Below, piece by piece: positions 47,851-60,618 of a DNA stretch of 64,000 nucleotides (positions are counted from its first letter, which is position 1; every line of letters begins with the position of its first letter). This DNA comes from Candidatus Alcyoniella australis. GTDB taxonomy: Bacteria; Lernaellota; Lernaellaia; JAVCCG01; Alcyoniellaceae. The notes under the pieces were generated by a model. It made no database searches. It was not told the origin of the DNA and saw only the letters and a list, made by a program, of their open reading frames with translations. Where the stretch lies: NCBI GenBank assembly GCA_030765605.1, contig JAVCCG010000020.1, forward strand, positions 7,039 through 71,038. Direction: 5' to 3'. The position numbers and the translations under genes are program-made.

Positions 47851-49631
47851 ACAACCTCGTGGAGCGGGGCTGGCTGCTGATCAGTAAATCCGCAGGCCCG
47901 GTCCTGGCCAGCTTCGCCTTGAGCGGCCGAACGCTGATCGGGCGTGCGCGCCAGGCCGAGGTGTTTCTCCCCGACCTTAGCGTCTCACGTCGTCACGCAT
48001 TGATCGAACTGACCCCGGACGCGGTCAGGCTGCGCGACCTGGGAAGTAAAAACGGAACCACGCTCAACGGCCGACCGGTCTCTAGAGCCCAGTTGGCCGA
48101 GGGCGATCGGATCGGCGTGGGTTGCTTTGTCTGTGAGTTCCGCTCCAGCTCCGCCTTGGGCACGCTGGTGACCGACGTGCTCGACGAGGGGCAACGGGCA
48201 CGGTTCCCCAGCGCCCCGCCGCCGGAATCGGCGATGGTCGTGCGCTTGGCCCAGGCCCTGGGACGCGAGCGCGATCCGGGCCGCATCGCCCGGGCCGCGC
48301 TTGAAGAGATGATGCCGCACTGCGGTGCGCAGACGCTGCGGCTGGGATTGCAGCTCAACGACGGCGATCGCCCGGGCCCGACCCTCAGCGCACGGGACGG
48401 GATAATCGACGAGCGCGGCCCGGCTCCCCAGACCAACGAGCTGATCGCCGGCATGCTGCGCCAGGGGCGCAGCCTGTTCGTCTCATCCGAGGACGACGGC
48501 GTAGCGGCTCAAGGCGGGCTGTTCGTGCCGATCCGCCCCGGTCGCGAACTGCTGGGCGTGCTGCAGGCCGAATATCCCGCGGCCGCGGAGCTGCCCGAGC
48601 ACGACCGCGAGCTGATCGAGGCCGTGACCGTGCTGTTGGGGCTGGCCCTGGAGGGGCGCGCGGCCCAGGGCAAGATCAAGGGGCCCGACGACGGGCGGAT
48701 CGTCGGCTCCAGCCCGACCATGGAACGCCTGCAGCGTCAGATCGAACACGCGGCGGAGGGCTGCCTGGAAGTATTGATCACCGGGGAGACCGGCGTGGGC
48801 AAGGAGCTGGTGGCGCAGGCCCTGTTCGAGCGCTCGCCCCGGCGCGGCCGTCCGTTCGTGGTGTTCAACGCGGCCTCGCTGCCGGCCCACGTGGCTGAGA
48901 GCGAGCTGTTCGGCCACTCCCGCGGCGCGTTCACCGGCGCGGTGGCCGCGCGCGAGGGGCTGTTCGAGGCGGCGGACGGCGGTACGCTGCTGATCGACGA
49001 GGTCGGCGACGCGCCGCCCGAGATCCAGGCCAAAGTGCTGCGCGCGGTGGAGACCGGCGAGTTCCGCCGGCTGGGCGAGACCAAAATGCGGCACACCGAC
49101 GTCTGGGTAATCGCGGCCACCAACCGCGACCTGCGCCGACTGGTGGAACAGGGGAGGTTCCGCGAGGACCTGTACTACCGCCTGGCGGTAATCGAGCTGC
49201 GGGTGCCGCCCCTGCGCGAACGGCCCGAGGATCTGCCCAAGCTGATCGAACACTTCCTGGCCGCCGAGTCGGGGGTTCGCGGCCGACGCCCGCGGCTAAA
49301 CCACGAGGCGCTGGAGTTGCTGCGTGGCTATAGCTGGCCGGGCAACGTGCGCCAACTGCGCAACGCGCTGCGCCGGGCCGCGGTCATGACCGACGATCTC
49401 GAGCTGCGGCCCGAGGACTTCGACTTGCCCGATGCGGGGGAGTTCGCCGCGGGCGGACCGCAGCCCGGGGACAGCCTGTCGGCCGCGGTCTCGGCCGTGG
49501 AACGCGCGTTGATCAACCGCGTGTTGGGCAGCTGCGTCTGGAACAAGAGCGAGGCGGCACGCCGACTGGGCATCACCCGCCAGACCCTCGACCGCAAAAT
49601 CGAGGCCTTCAAGCTGACTGCAGACCGCTGA
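47847..49631 (+). CDS. Sigma-54-dependent activator with N-terminal FHA domain
   Basis: 594 residues. An FHA domain (~residues 25-95; GRARQAEVFLPDLSVSRRHA and DLGSKNGTTLNG) recognises phospho-Thr, so a Ser/Thr kinase is the expected partner. A GAF-like domain follows (~130-270), then an intact sigma-54 AAA+ domain (Walker A GETGVGKE from 313, GAFTGA at 360-365, Walker B LLIDEVGD) and a Fis-type helix-turn-helix. This architecture is common in myxobacteria and relatives. The start is TTG overlapping the stop of the degenerate paralogue, so the two are translated together and may form mixed complexes. Target genes are unknown. Confidence 0.9.
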   Translation: MNNLVERGWLLISKSAGPVLASFALSGRTLIGRARQAEVFLPDLSVSRRHALIELTPDAVRLRDLGSKNGTTLNGRPVSRAQLAEGDRIGVGCFVCEFRSSSALGTLVTDVLDEGQRARFPSAPPPESAMVVRLAQALGRERDPGRIARAALEEMMPHCGAQTLRLGLQLNDGDRPGPTLSARDGIIDERGPAPQTNELIAGMLRQGRSLFVSSEDDGVAAQGGLFVPIRPGRELLGVLQAEYPAAAELPEHDRELIEAVTVLLGLALEGRAAQGKIKGPDDGRIVGSSPTMERLQRQIEHAAEGCLEVLITGETGVGKELVAQALFERSPRRGRPFVVFNAASLPAHVAESELFGHSRGAFTGAVAAREGLFEAADGGTLLIDEVGDAPPEIQAKVLRAVETGEFRRLGETKMRHTDVWVIAATNRDLRRLVEQGRFREDLYYRLAVIELRVPPLRERPEDLPKLIEHFLAAESGVRGRRPRLNHEALELLRGYSWPGNVRQLRNALRRAAVMTDDLELRPEDFDLPDAGEFAAGGPQPGDSLSAAVSAVERALINRVLGSCVWNKSEAARRLGITRQTLDRKIEAFKLTADR

Positions 49632-49643
49632 TCAACGCTTTTC

Positions 49644-49671
49644 TTGACAGTGCCAAAACCGGTGCTATACT
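49644..49671 (+). promoter_or_regulatory. Sigma-70 promoter of kdsB-pyrG-kdsD
   Basis: TTGACA at 49644-49649, a 16-base spacer and TATACT at 49666-49671 preceded by an extended -10 TGC. Transcription should start about ten bases before the kdsB ATG, leaving almost no leader. Confidence 0.8.
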
Positions 49672-49687
49672 TCGCAAAAACCCCTCG

Positions 49688-50452
49688 ATGAAACAAATAA
49701 TCGCCTGCATACCGGCTCGCTACCAGGCAAGTCGTTTCCCCGGAAAATTGTTGGCCACGCTCGGAGACAGGCCGGTTATCGCCCACGTAGTGCAGCGTGT
49801 GCAGCGCGCGCGCTCAGTGGGCGAGGTGATCGTGGCCACCGACGACGAGCGCATCGCCGACGCCGTGCGCGGACTGGGCGCGACGGTCAAGATGACGTCC
49901 CAGTACCACCAGTCGGGCACCGACCGCGTGGCCGAGGCCGTGCGCGACATCCCCTGCGGAATCGTGGTCAACGTCCAGGGGGACGAGCCGTTCATCGAGC
50001 CCGAATCCATTGACCGTGCGGTGCACCCCTTGATCGTCGATCCCAATTGCCAGCTCTCCACGCTGGTGCGGCCGCTACGCGATCCGTGCGAGCTTTGCGA
50101 TTCGTCGGTTGTCAAAGTCGTACGCGACGCCGACGATTGGGCGCTGTACTTCAGCCGCTCGCCGATTCCGTTTTTTCGCGACCTGTACCCGGAGCCCGGA
50201 TGCGGGTTGCCCCAAAGCGTGCCCGACGGCGTGTGGGCGCACATCGGCCTCTACGTCTATCGCAAGCGCACGCTGCTCGAGCTGGTCAACTGGGGACCGT
50301 GCGATTTGGAAAAGGCCGAAAAGCTCGAACAACTACGCGCGCTGTATCACGGTCTGCGCATTCGCACGGTACCGGTACAAGGCGCGACGATCGGCATCGA
50401 CACCCCCGATGATTTAAAGCGGGCCGAGGACATCCTGGCTGCGGGGGACTGA
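49688..50452 (+). CDS. kdsB: 3-deoxy-manno-octulosonate cytidylyltransferase (CMP-KDO synthetase)
   Basis: Activates KDO with CTP for LPS inner-core synthesis in the cytoplasm. 254 residues, the family size. The N-terminal nucleotidyl-transferase motif is IPARYQASRFPGKLL. The conserved VVNVQGDEPFIEP, the YFSRSPIPFFRD segment and the C-terminal GIDTPDDLKRAE are all present. It is the first gene of a unit with pyrG, which makes its CTP substrate, and kdsD, which makes the KDO precursor. No Shine-Dalgarno is visible, in keeping with the very short leader. Confidence 0.95.
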   Translation: MKQIIACIPARYQASRFPGKLLATLGDRPVIAHVVQRVQRARSVGEVIVATDDERIADAVRGLGATVKMTSQYHQSGTDRVAEAVRDIPCGIVVNVQGDEPFIEPESIDRAVHPLIVDPNCQLSTLVRPLRDPCELCDSSVVKVVRDADDWALYFSRSPIPFFRDLYPEPGCGLPQSVPDGVWAHIGLYVYRKRTLLELVNWGPCDLEKAEKLEQLRALYHGLRIRTVPVQGATIGIDTPDDLKRAEDILAAGD

Positions 50453-50516
50453 CAAATACAACAATGGGGCCAATGCTCCGAGGGCTCCAAGATCTTAAAA
50501 AGGACGGAAAGGGTAG

Positions 50517-53114
<2,598 letters not shown>

Positions 53115-53118
<4 letters not shown>

Positions 53119-55100
53119 TCCAATCCCAGCAGGCGGGACTCGAGCTGTCGGATGCGGTCGCGCAGCTGCGCCGCCTGTTCGAAATCCAGCTTTTTAGAGG
53201 CCGCGCGCATCTTGCGCTCCAGCGCCTCGATGGCGTCGGGGATCTTGTCCAGCGGCAGTTCCTCGTCGGTCTCCACGGGCACGGTCAAATAGTCGCGCTC
53301 AAAGATCGAGCCCATCACGTCGACGATCTGCTTGCGGATCGTCTCGGGCGTGATCCCGTGTTGCTCGTTGTACGCCAACTGCTTGGCGCGGCGACGGTCG
53401 GTCTCGTCGATCGCTCCGCGCATCGAGTTGGTGATGCGGTCGGCGTAAAAAATCACTTCGCCGTTGACGTTACGCGCGGCGCGGCCGATGGTTTGGATTA
53501 GGCTGCGCGTGGAGCGCAGGAAGCCCTCCTTATCCGCGTCGAGGATCGCCACCAGGCTGACCTCGGGCAGGTCGAGCCCCTCGCGCAACAGGTTGATGCC
53601 GATCAGCACGTCGTACTTGCCCTGGCGCAGGTCGCGCAGCAGCTCGGTGCGCTCGATGGTGTCGATGCCCGAGTGCATGTAGCGCGCCTTGACCCCCAGC
53701 TCGCGATAGTAGTCGGAGAGCTCCTCGGACAGGCGCTTGGTAAGGGTGGTCACCAGCACGCGCTCGCCCGCCTCTACGCGACGCCGGATCTGTTCCAGCA
53801 GGTCGTCCACCTGGCCCTTGGCCGGCTTGAGCGTCAGTTTGGGATCGACCAGGCCGGTGGGCCGAATCACTTGATCGATCACCTGCCCGCCCGATTTTTG
53901 CAGTTCGAAATCGCCGGGCGTGGCCGAGACGTAGATCGTCTGCCCCACCCGCCCCTCGAACTCCTCGAAGGTCAGCGGCCGGTTGTCCAGGGCCGAGGGC
54001 AGACGGAAGCCGTAGTCGACCAGAGTAGTCTTGCGGCTGCGGTCGCCGCGAAACATTGCGCCGATCTGCGGCACGCTCTGGTGGCTCTCGTCCAGGACAA
54101 TCAGCGCGTCGTCCGGCATGTAGCTTAACAGCGGCTCGGGCGGCGTACCCGATGCCCGGCCGTCGAGGTGGCGGCTGTAGTTCTCGATTCCCGAGCAGTA
54201 GCCCATCTCGCGAATCATCTCCAGGTCGAACTCGGTGCGCTGGCGCAGGCGTTGGGCCTCGAGTAGTTTCTCCTGAGCCTTGAGCTCGGTCAGGCGCTGC
54301 TCGAGCTCCTCGCGGATCGTGACGATGGCGCGCTGTAGCTGGTCCTCGGGCGTAACGAAGTGGCTGGCCGGAAAGATCGCGGCCCGCGGCAGCTGGGCCA
54401 CCACTACGCCGCGCAGGGGATCGACCTCTCGGATCGCCTCGATCCCATCGTCGAAAAATTCGAACCGCACCGCGTGTTCGTTCTCGTAGATCGGAAAAAC
54501 CTCGACCACGTCGCCGCGCACACGAAACGTGCCGCGATGGAAGTCGATGTCGTTGCGCTCATATTGGATGTCGACCAGCTTGCGGATCAAATCCTGGCGC
54601 GAGATCGTCTGGCCGCGCTCCACGATCAGGTGCATCCGCCGGTAGAAGTCCGGACTGCCCAGGCCGTAGATGCACGAGACCGAGGCCACGATCAGCACGT
54701 CGCGGCGCTCGAGCAGGCTGCGCGTGGCGCTGTGGCGCAGACGATCGATGCGCTCGTTGATCGAGCTGTCTTTCTCAATGTACGTATCCGTGGTCGGCAG
54801 GTAGGCCTCGGGCTGGTAATAGTCGTAGTACGAGACGAAGAACTCGACCGCGTTGTTCGGAAAAAGCTCGCGGAACTCCGAGAACAGTTGCGCGGCCAGG
54901 GTCTTGTTGTGGGCCATCACCAGTGTCGGACGATTGAGCCGCTCCACCACGTTGGCAATGGTGAAGGTCTTGCCCGAGCCGGTGACCCCCAGCAACACCT
55001 GGTGCTTGGCCCCGGACTCGAGCCCGCTCACCAAGCGCTCGATCGCCTCGGGCTGATCGCCCTGGGGCGTGTAATCGCAGACCAGCTCGAAGCGCTTCAT
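53115..55100 (-). CDS. uvrB: UvrABC excision nuclease subunit B
   Basis: DNA-damage verification helicase of nucleotide excision repair. 661 residues. Walker A GVTGSGKT at 38-45, the flexible beta-hairpin region with [13 protein letters not shown], the DExx-type box in [13 protein letters not shown], helicase motif [16 protein letters not shown] and the C-terminal UVR motif for UvrC ([17 protein letters not shown]) are all visible. It appears monocistronic, with its end convergent on kdsD. Confidence 0.97.
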
Positions 55101-55175
55101 CGGCTCACTCTACCCTGAATCGCGGGACGTTCAAGGGTCAGCGATGGGCAACAATCGGGGTTGAGGTAATTACCG

Positions 55176-55781
55176 CTAGACCAGCGCCTTGGCCACGGCC
55201 AGCAGGCCGTCAGGCGATTGCAGCGCCCCCCAGATCTTGGCGCCCAGATCGAGAGCCTGGTTCATCTTGCCCTCGATTGTCGGCACGGCCTTGGTCTGAT
55301 CACCCTGCTCGGCCAACCCGGCCTTGATCGCGCTGATCACCCCGGGCAGCCCGGCGTAGAGCTGGAACTCGAACAGGCCGCTGACCATCGGGTTGTCCTT
55401 GCCAAAGTACAGCGAACGCGGATCGTCCTTGTAGGCCACGAGCACCTTGCCCGCGCTCCAGGCCAGGGCCGCCTCGGCCACCGCGCCCTCGTCGGGCACG
55501 CGGCCGTTGAGGTTGACCACCGCCGCGTCGCAACCGCGCACCACCTGATAGGCGTCGAGGCTGAAGATCGCCTTTTCCCAAAGTTCGTGCGCCTGTTCGT
55601 TCTCGACTCCCAGGTTGACCAGCATGCTCGCCAGCGGCGTGATTTCCAGGCCGTCGCGATGCGGCAGAAAGGTCTCGAAGCCCTGGGCCTCGAGGGCGGC
55701 GGCGATCTGCGCCATCTCCTCGCGCTCTTTGTCGTTGAACAGGGCGCCGGAGCAGTAAACGCGAGTCTTGGATTCGCTCAT
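55176..55781 (-). CDS. Nucleoside 2-deoxyribosyltransferase-like protein
   Basis: 201 residues. The N terminus VYCSGALFNDKEREEMAQI and the motif CDAAVVNLNGRVPDEGAVAEAALAW cut the pattern of the nucleoside 2-deoxyribosyltransferase family (Asp-rich loop, then Gly-x-x-x-Glu with the nucleophile Glu). Members exchange bases on deoxyribonucleosides or hydrolyse N-glycosidic bonds of nucleotides. The C-terminal ~55 residues extend beyond the usual domain. Its ATG overlaps the stop of the upstream GAF protein (ATGA), so the two form a tight pair. Confidence 0.8.
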   Translation of the reverse strand: MSESKTRVYCSGALFNDKEREEMAQIAAALEAQGFETFLPHRDGLEITPLASMLVNLGVENEQAHELWEKAIFSLDAYQVVRGCDAAVVNLNGRVPDEGAVAEAALAWSAGKVLVAYKDDPRSLYFGKDNPMVSGLFEFQLYAGLPGVISAIKAGLAEQGDQTKAVPTIEGKMNQALDLGAKIWGALQSPDGLLAVAKALV

Positions 55782-56479
55782 CTGATGACCTCATCCAGAT
55801 CTTCGGCCCGCAGGCGGGCCAGTTCGGTTTTTATCTTTTTCAGGTTCTTCATCATCTCGTGGTTGAGCAGCGCCAAACCGATGTGGTCGGCCAGCAGCTC
55901 CAACGACTCGATCAGCTCCATGGTAAAGCCGCCGATGCGTTTGTCGTTGAGCTGGATCAGCCCCACTCGGCCGACCGCGTTGGCGATCGGAATCAACGCC
56001 ACTGACTCGTAGCCGCAGGCGTTGCAGTAGTTGCGGGTATGGCTGCCGCGGTCCTCGTCGGTGGTCTGCTCGAGCATTGCGCTGGTGTTGTTACTCCAGA
56101 AGCTGCCCTTCTGCGTAAAAAACGGTTTGCTCGGATCGGTCTTGGAGCAGATCACGTTACCGCACATGCACTCGAGCAGATAGGTATCGCCCTCCGGCGT
56201 AAGGATTCGGTTGCCCGTGGCGTCGCGGGCCAGCAGCTTGCCCTCCTTACGGACGAAATCCTCTTTAAACCCGTCCCAGGTGAAGTATGGATAATCGCCC
56301 TGTTCGTCACACAGTCGGATGCCCACGGCCTCGCACCCGCTGAAGCGTTGAATCTCCTTGATCACGCGCGCCAGTGTCGGCTTAATTTTGGTGATATTTT
56401 CCAAAACATCGGAGATCCGCTCGACCTCCTGGCTGTAATCGCGCACGATTTTTAAGGATTCCTTGGGGTGGTCCACCAT
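55778..56479 (-). CDS. Stand-alone GAF-domain protein with conserved cysteines
   Basis: 233 residues. A predicted coiled segment (residues ~1-40) leads into one GAF domain and ends in a second helix (LNHEMMKNLKKIKTELARL). Inside the GAF the pattern LECMCGNVICSKTD and RNYCNACGYESVALIP places five Cys close together, possibly for metal or redox sensing. It is of the kind usually found as the sensory part of histidine kinases, but no kinase is attached. GAGGAGGGGG precedes the ATG. It is coupled to the deoxyribosyltransferase gene. Confidence 0.8.
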   Translation of the reverse strand: MVDHPKESLKIVRDYSQEVERISDVLENITKIKPTLARVIKEIQRFSGCEAVGIRLCDEQGDYPYFTWDGFKEDFVRKEGKLLARDATGNRILTPEGDTYLLECMCGNVICSKTDPSKPFFTQKGSFWSNNTSAMLEQTTDEDRGSHTRNYCNACGYESVALIPIANAVGRVGLIQLNDKRIGGFTMELIESLELLADHIGLALLNHEMMKNLKKIKTELARLRAEDLDEVIR

Positions 56480-56615
56480 ACCCCCTCCTCATGGTCCATA
56501 CCACATAACAAGTTGATATTATGCAGCTTATCAAACGTAGCCGGTTGTTGCCGGTTAAGTATAATCACTTCTATCAGCAAACAAATAATTTGGCAAGCCC
56601 GCTTACCTTGGCAGG

Positions 56616-58121
56616 TCAATCCTTGAGCGGCTTGTCGGCCGCGGCCACGGTCCAGCCCGTGCTGCCGTCGCGGTTGTCCTTGAGCACCACTCCCGAGGCG
56701 GCCAGTTCGTCGCGGATTGCATCGGCCCTGGCAAAGTCGCGCGCCGTGCGGGCCGCGGCGCGCTCGGCGATTTTGGCCTCGATCTGTTCGGGTGTAATCC
56801 CCTTATCGATGAGCGCGCGGCGGGCCTTGTCCGCGTAGTAGTCGGCGGGTTCGGATTGGCAGATCCCCAGCACTTCGCGCATCTGCAGGAACACCTCGCG
56901 GGCCCGGATCAGCAGCGCGGCCAGTTCCGGCCGCGGCTGCTGCTCGACCTGCTCGCACAACGAGTTGGTCTGATGCACCAGATCGAACAGGTTGCCCAGG
57001 GCCCGTGCGCTATTGAAGTCGTCGGCCATCGCTTCCTCGAAGCTGTCCAGGGCCAGATCGATCTTGCCCAGGGCGGCCTTGTCCTCGCCCTCGAGATCCT
57101 CGGGCTCGACCGGCACATCGCCCAGGGCGATCGACGCCCTGTTCATCGCGTCCCAAGCAACGTAGATCCGCTCGACCGCCGTGGCCGCCTCGCGCAGTGC
57201 TTGGTCCGAGTAATCGATGGGGCTGCGATAGTGCACCGAGACCAGGAAGTAACGCACGACCTCGGGCTGGTAGTGTTGCAGCACCTCGCGGATGGTGAAG
57301 AAGTTTCCCAGGCTCTTGCTCATCTTCTCCTGGTTGATTTTGACGTGGCCGTTGTGCAGCCAGTAGTTGCAGAAGCAGTGCCCCTCGAGGGCCTCGGCCT
57401 GGGCGATCTCGTTCTCGTGGTGCGGGAAAATCAGATCCTGGCCGCCGCCGTGGATGTCCAGCGGCGTGCCCAAATGCTCGGCGCTCATCACCGAACACTC
57501 GATGTGCCAGCCGGGGCGTCCCGGGCCCCATGGGCTGTCCCACGACGGCTCGCCGGGCTTGCTTGCCTTCCACAGCGCGAAGTCCAGCGGATCCTCCTTG
57601 GCCTCGGAGATCTCAACCCGCTCGCCCGAGCGCAGCTCGTCCACGTCGCGCCGGCTGAGCTTGCCGTAATCCTTGAAGGCTTTAACGCGAAAGTAGACGT
57701 CGCCGTCGCGCTCGTATGCCATGCCCTTGTCGACCAGCGCTTTGACCGCGACCACGATCTGCGGGATGTGCTCGGTGGCCCGCGGCTCGATGTCGGGCCG
57801 CACGAACCCAAGGGCGTCGAAGTCAGTGTACATCTCGGCGATGTATTGCTCCGCGATCTGCGCGGGCTCCACGCCGCGCTGATTGGCGCGGGCGATGATC
57901 TTGTCGTCCACGTCCGTAATGTTGCGCGCGTACTTCACATTGTAGCCGAAGTGACGCAGGGTGCGCACGATCACGTCGAAGGCCGCCGAGGCGCGGGCGT
58001 GCCCCACGTGGCACATGTCGTAGACCGTGACCCCGCAGACGTACATTCGTACGAGATCGGGCTGCTGCGGCTCGAACGGCTGCTTGGTGCGGCTCATAGT
58101 GTTGTAGACGCTGATCGTCAT
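56616..58121 (-). CDS. cysS: Cysteinyl-tRNA synthetase
   Basis: Class I aminoacyl-tRNA synthetase, 501 residues. Zinc ligand Cys29 in MYVCGVTVYD, the HIGH-type motif HVGH at 38-41, further zinc ligands in GWHIECSVMS and GGGQDLIFPHHENE, and KMSKS near residue 267 are present. The C-terminal DALR-type helical domain is complete. The start is at ATG 58121, preceded by AGGGGGCGAG; a longer open frame to 58184 is not needed. ispF and ispD lie upstream on the same strand. Confidence 0.96.
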   Translation of the reverse strand: MTISVYNTMSRTKQPFEPQQPDLVRMYVCGVTVYDMCHVGHARASAAFDVIVRTLRHFGYNVKYARNITDVDDKIIARANQRGVEPAQIAEQYIAEMYTDFDALGFVRPDIEPRATEHIPQIVVAVKALVDKGMAYERDGDVYFRVKAFKDYGKLSRRDVDELRSGERVEISEAKEDPLDFALWKASKPGEPSWDSPWGPGRPGWHIECSVMSAEHLGTPLDIHGGGQDLIFPHHENEIAQAEALEGHCFCNYWLHNGHVKINQEKMSKSLGNFFTIREVLQHYQPEVVRYFLVSVHYRSPIDYSDQALREAATAVERIYVAWDAMNRASIALGDVPVEPEDLEGEDKAALGKIDLALDSFEEAMADDFNSARALGNLFDLVHQTNSLCEQVEQQPRPELAALLIRAREVFLQMREVLGICQSEPADYYADKARRALIDKGITPEQIEAKIAERAAARTARDFARADAIRDELAASGVVLKDNRDGSTGWTVAAADKPLKD

Positions 58122-58200
58122 CTCGCCCCCCTGGGGTTTGTGCTGCAAACGCCCAATCTTAGACCTCGCACATCGGCCAATCAAGCGCTGCAGTAGGGGA

Positions 58201-58683
58201 TCAGGATTCGGAGATCAGCTCTAGCAGGGCCACGGCGTGGGCCGCGATTCCGAGTCCCTCGCCAATGTATCCCAAACCCTCGGTGGTGGTGGCCTTGACG
58301 TTGACCTGCACCGGGGCAATGGACATCGCCCGCGCCAAGTTGGTTTGCATCGGTTCGATGTGCGGCGCCATCCGCGGCGCCTGGGCGATGATCGTGGCGT
58401 CGACGTTGCCGACCGTCAGGCCGCCCTGAGTAATCAGCTCCGCGACCCGCGAGAGCAGCTCGAGACTGTCCGCACCGCGATACTGCGAATCGTCGTCAGG
58501 AAAATGGCGGCCGATATCGCCCAAACCCGCTGCGCCCAGCAGCGCGTCGGCCACAGCGTGAGCCAGCACGTCGGCATCCGAGTGCCCCTCGAGGCCCAGC
58601 GGGTGTTCGATCTGTACGCCGCCGAGGATCAGCCTGCGGCCCGGCACGAGCCGGTGTACGTCGAATCCGTGCCCGACCCTCAT
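58201..58683 (-). CDS. ispF: 2-C-methyl-D-erythritol 2,4-cyclodiphosphate synthase
   Basis: MEP-pathway isoprenoid enzyme, 160 residues. Metal ligands Asp8, His10 (GFDVH) and His42, the [19 protein letters not shown] motif, and [14 protein letters not shown] are all intact. The start overlaps the ispD stop (ATGA), giving the common ispD-ispF coupling. Supplies isoprenoids, including the polyprenyl carriers that GT-C enzymes use. Confidence 0.97.
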   Translation of the reverse strand: MRVGHGFDVHRLVPGRRLILGGVQIEHPLGLEGHSDADVLAHAVADALLGAAGLGDIGRHFPDDDSQYRGADSLELLSRVAELITQGGLTVGNVDATIIAQAPRMAPHIEPMQTNLARAMSIAPVQVNVKATTTEGLGYIGEGLGIAAHAVALLELISES

Positions 58684-59402
58684 CGCGCGGCCCCGCGCCG
58701 TTGGGCGAGCACCAGCCGGGCGTGTTGCAAATCGTGGAGCGTGGTGATTTTAAAATTCTCCGGTGAACCGGGCACCAGCACCACCCGGCCGTTGATGCGT
58801 TCGACCAGCGCCGCGTCGTCCGTGGCGCTGAACCCATCGTCGTGCGCCGCGCGGTAGGCGTCGAGCAGCAGGTTGCGCTCGAACGCCTGGGGTGTTTGGG
58901 CGGCCCACAGCCGGCGGCGGTCCGGGGTTTGGAGTACGACCCCCTCGTCCGTGGCCTGCTTAATCGTGTCGCACACCGGTACGGCCAGCACCGCCGCGCC
59001 GAAACGCGCTGCCACGCGGATTGTCTTGGCGAATTGCGAGGGCAAGACCAACGGCCGCGCCGCGTCGTGGATCGCCACCACATCGCACTGCCCGTCCAGG
59101 GCGTCAAGCCCGGCGAGCACCGAATCCGCGCGCTCAGCCCCGCCGGCAACGATATACGCCACCTTGGACAGCGCCGGATCGCGCCGCACCATGCGCCGCA
59201 CGTCTGCCAGTCGATTGCGCGGCACTACCGCCACCACGCCCTGGATCAGCTCCACGCCGCAGACCACGGCCAGGGTGTGGCTCAACACGCTGCGCCGTCC
59301 CAGGCGTAAAAATTGCTTGGGACGCTGGGCGCCCATCCGGCTGCCGCTGCCCGCCCCGACTACGATGCACCATGCGCTGAGGTTCGAAATCGTCCGCTCC
59401 AT
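58680..59402 (-). CDS. ispD: 2-C-methyl-D-erythritol 4-phosphate cytidylyltransferase
   Basis: MEP-pathway enzyme that couples CTP to methylerythritol phosphate; 240 residues. The Gly-rich nucleotide loop reads [17 protein letters not shown] (the usual AAGxGxRM with Gly in place of the first Ala), followed by [26 protein letters not shown] and [14 protein letters not shown]. The start at ATG 59402 lacks a good ribosome site, but a longer frame reaches into the macrodomain gene and is less likely. It is coupled to ispF. Confidence 0.94.
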   Translation of the reverse strand: MERTISNLSAWCIVVGAGSGSRMGAQRPKQFLRLGRRSVLSHTLAVVCGVELIQGVVAVVPRNRLADVRRMVRRDPALSKVAYIVAGGAERADSVLAGLDALDGQCDVVAIHDAARPLVLPSQFAKTIRVAARFGAAVLAVPVCDTIKQATDEGVVLQTPDRRRLWAAQTPQAFERNLLLDAYRAAHDDGFSATDDAALVERINGRVVLVPGSPENFKITTLHDLQHARLVLAQRRGAAR

Positions 59403-59448
59403 TAATCTTGATCGTGGAATCAATCCTGTACCGCATGACCGCGGCAGG

Positions 59449-59997
59449 TCAAGCTCGATCCGCCTCTGGCGCGAGTTCGCGCAGGGCAACGGCGTAGGTC
59501 TCGAAATCGGAACGGCTGAACAGCACAAACCGCACTTCGAGCTCGACTGCCGACCCGGCGAGAAACTCGGTCACGGTCCCCAAAGCAATGCGCGCCGCCT
59601 GCTCCAGCGGATAGCGGTATGCACCGGTGCTGATCGAGGGAAAGGCAACCCAGCGCAGGTCGTGCTCAACCGCCAGCTCGAGGCTGCTTAGATAGCACGA
59701 GCGCAGCAGCTCGGACTCGCCCGCGTTGCCGCCGTGCCAGATCGGCCCCACAGTGTGAATCACGTACTGCGCGTCCAGCCCGAATCCGGACGTGATCTTG
59801 GCCCGGCCGGTCGCGCAGCCGCCCAACGGGCGACAGGCCTCGATCAGCTCGGGTCCGGCCGCGCGATGGATCGCTCCGTCGACCCCGCCGCCGCCGAGCA
59901 GGCTGCGATTGGCCGCGTTGACGATCGCATCGACCCGCTGCCCGGTGATGTCCCCCACCACCAGCTCGATTGTCGACGCACCCACGCTTTGCTTCAT
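59449..59997 (-). CDS. Macrodomain protein (YmdB-like ADP-ribose hydrolase)
   Basis: 182 residues, a single macrodomain. The ADP-ribose-binding motifs [21 protein letters not shown] and [13 protein letters not shown] are intact, and GPIWHGG lies between them. Such proteins deacetylate O-acetyl-ADP-ribose or remove ADP-ribose from macromolecules. Its C-terminal ~15 residues (REL.PEADRA) are variable. It starts in a gap divergent from the lipoprotein at 60107. ispD follows downstream on the same strand. Confidence 0.93.
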   Translation of the reverse strand: MKQSVGASTIELVVGDITGQRVDAIVNAANRSLLGGGGVDGAIHRAAGPELIEACRPLGGCATGRAKITSGFGLDAQYVIHTVGPIWHGGNAGESELLRSCYLSSLELAVEHDLRWVAFPSISTGAYRYPLEQAARIALGTVTEFLAGSAVELEVRFVLFSRSDFETYAVALRELAPEADRA

Positions 59998-60106
59998 CGC
60001 GTCCCCCGCTGGTCAGAGCTATTAATCGGGTTCGGTTTCCGATTGTACCAAAGCTTGGCCCGACCAAAAGGACAGAGTAGGATCTTGTCGAAGTGGAGGT
60101 CTCGAA

Positions 60107-60583
60107 ATGAAACTCAATTGGATCCTGTTGGCTCTCGCACTGTTGTTGACCGTTGCCTTGCTCGGCGGCTGCCCGGACGAGGAGGTCGAAAGCGAGTGCG
60201 AGTGGGACGGCGACTGCGGCAACAACACCGCGCCACGACTCTACGGCCTGGTCTTCTCGGTCAACGGCGGCCAGGCGACCTCCGAAACGCCACAGATCGG
60301 CTCCACTGACACGATCCTCATCGCCTGCAGCTACGAGGACGACGAGGGGAATCTCACCGGCGGAATGATCTTCTTCTCCGACGAGAACGGCGACAGCACC
60401 TCCACCAGCGACATCAACGTGGAACTGGGCTGCTCGACCAGCGATACCGGAATCCAGTTCGGCATCCAGCTCAGCGGCTCGGAGACCCCGCTCAACGTGG
60501 GTTACCACAACTTCGAGATGTATTGGACGGACGTCTGCGGCTTTTCCAGCAACAAGCTCGAGGGCACGTTCTACGTGGAATAG
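60107..60583 (+). CDS. Small lipoprotein with acidic mature N terminus
   Basis: 158 residues. Signal peptide ends in lipobox LLGGC; the mature start CPDEEVESECEWDGDC is acidic and contains two more Cys. The rest is a ~115-residue beta-rich domain with a GTFYVE end, compatible with one Ig-like module. Convergent with mobB. The function is unknown; it is probably on the outer membrane or in the periplasm. Confidence 0.75.
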   Translation: MKLNWILLALALLLTVALLGGCPDEEVESECEWDGDCGNNTAPRLYGLVFSVNGGQATSETPQIGSTDTILIACSYEDDEGNLTGGMIFFSDENGDSTSTSDINVELGCSTSDTGIQFGIQLSGSETPLNVGYHNFEMYWTDVCGFSSNKLEGTFYVE

Positions 60584-60618
60584 ATCCCGGCCAAGCTAAT
60601 CCGCACTATGAACGCGGA

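Noticed and set aside
56856-58196. 446-codon plus-strand frame over cysS
   Set aside because: It is the mirror of cysS, which carries all synthetase motifs.
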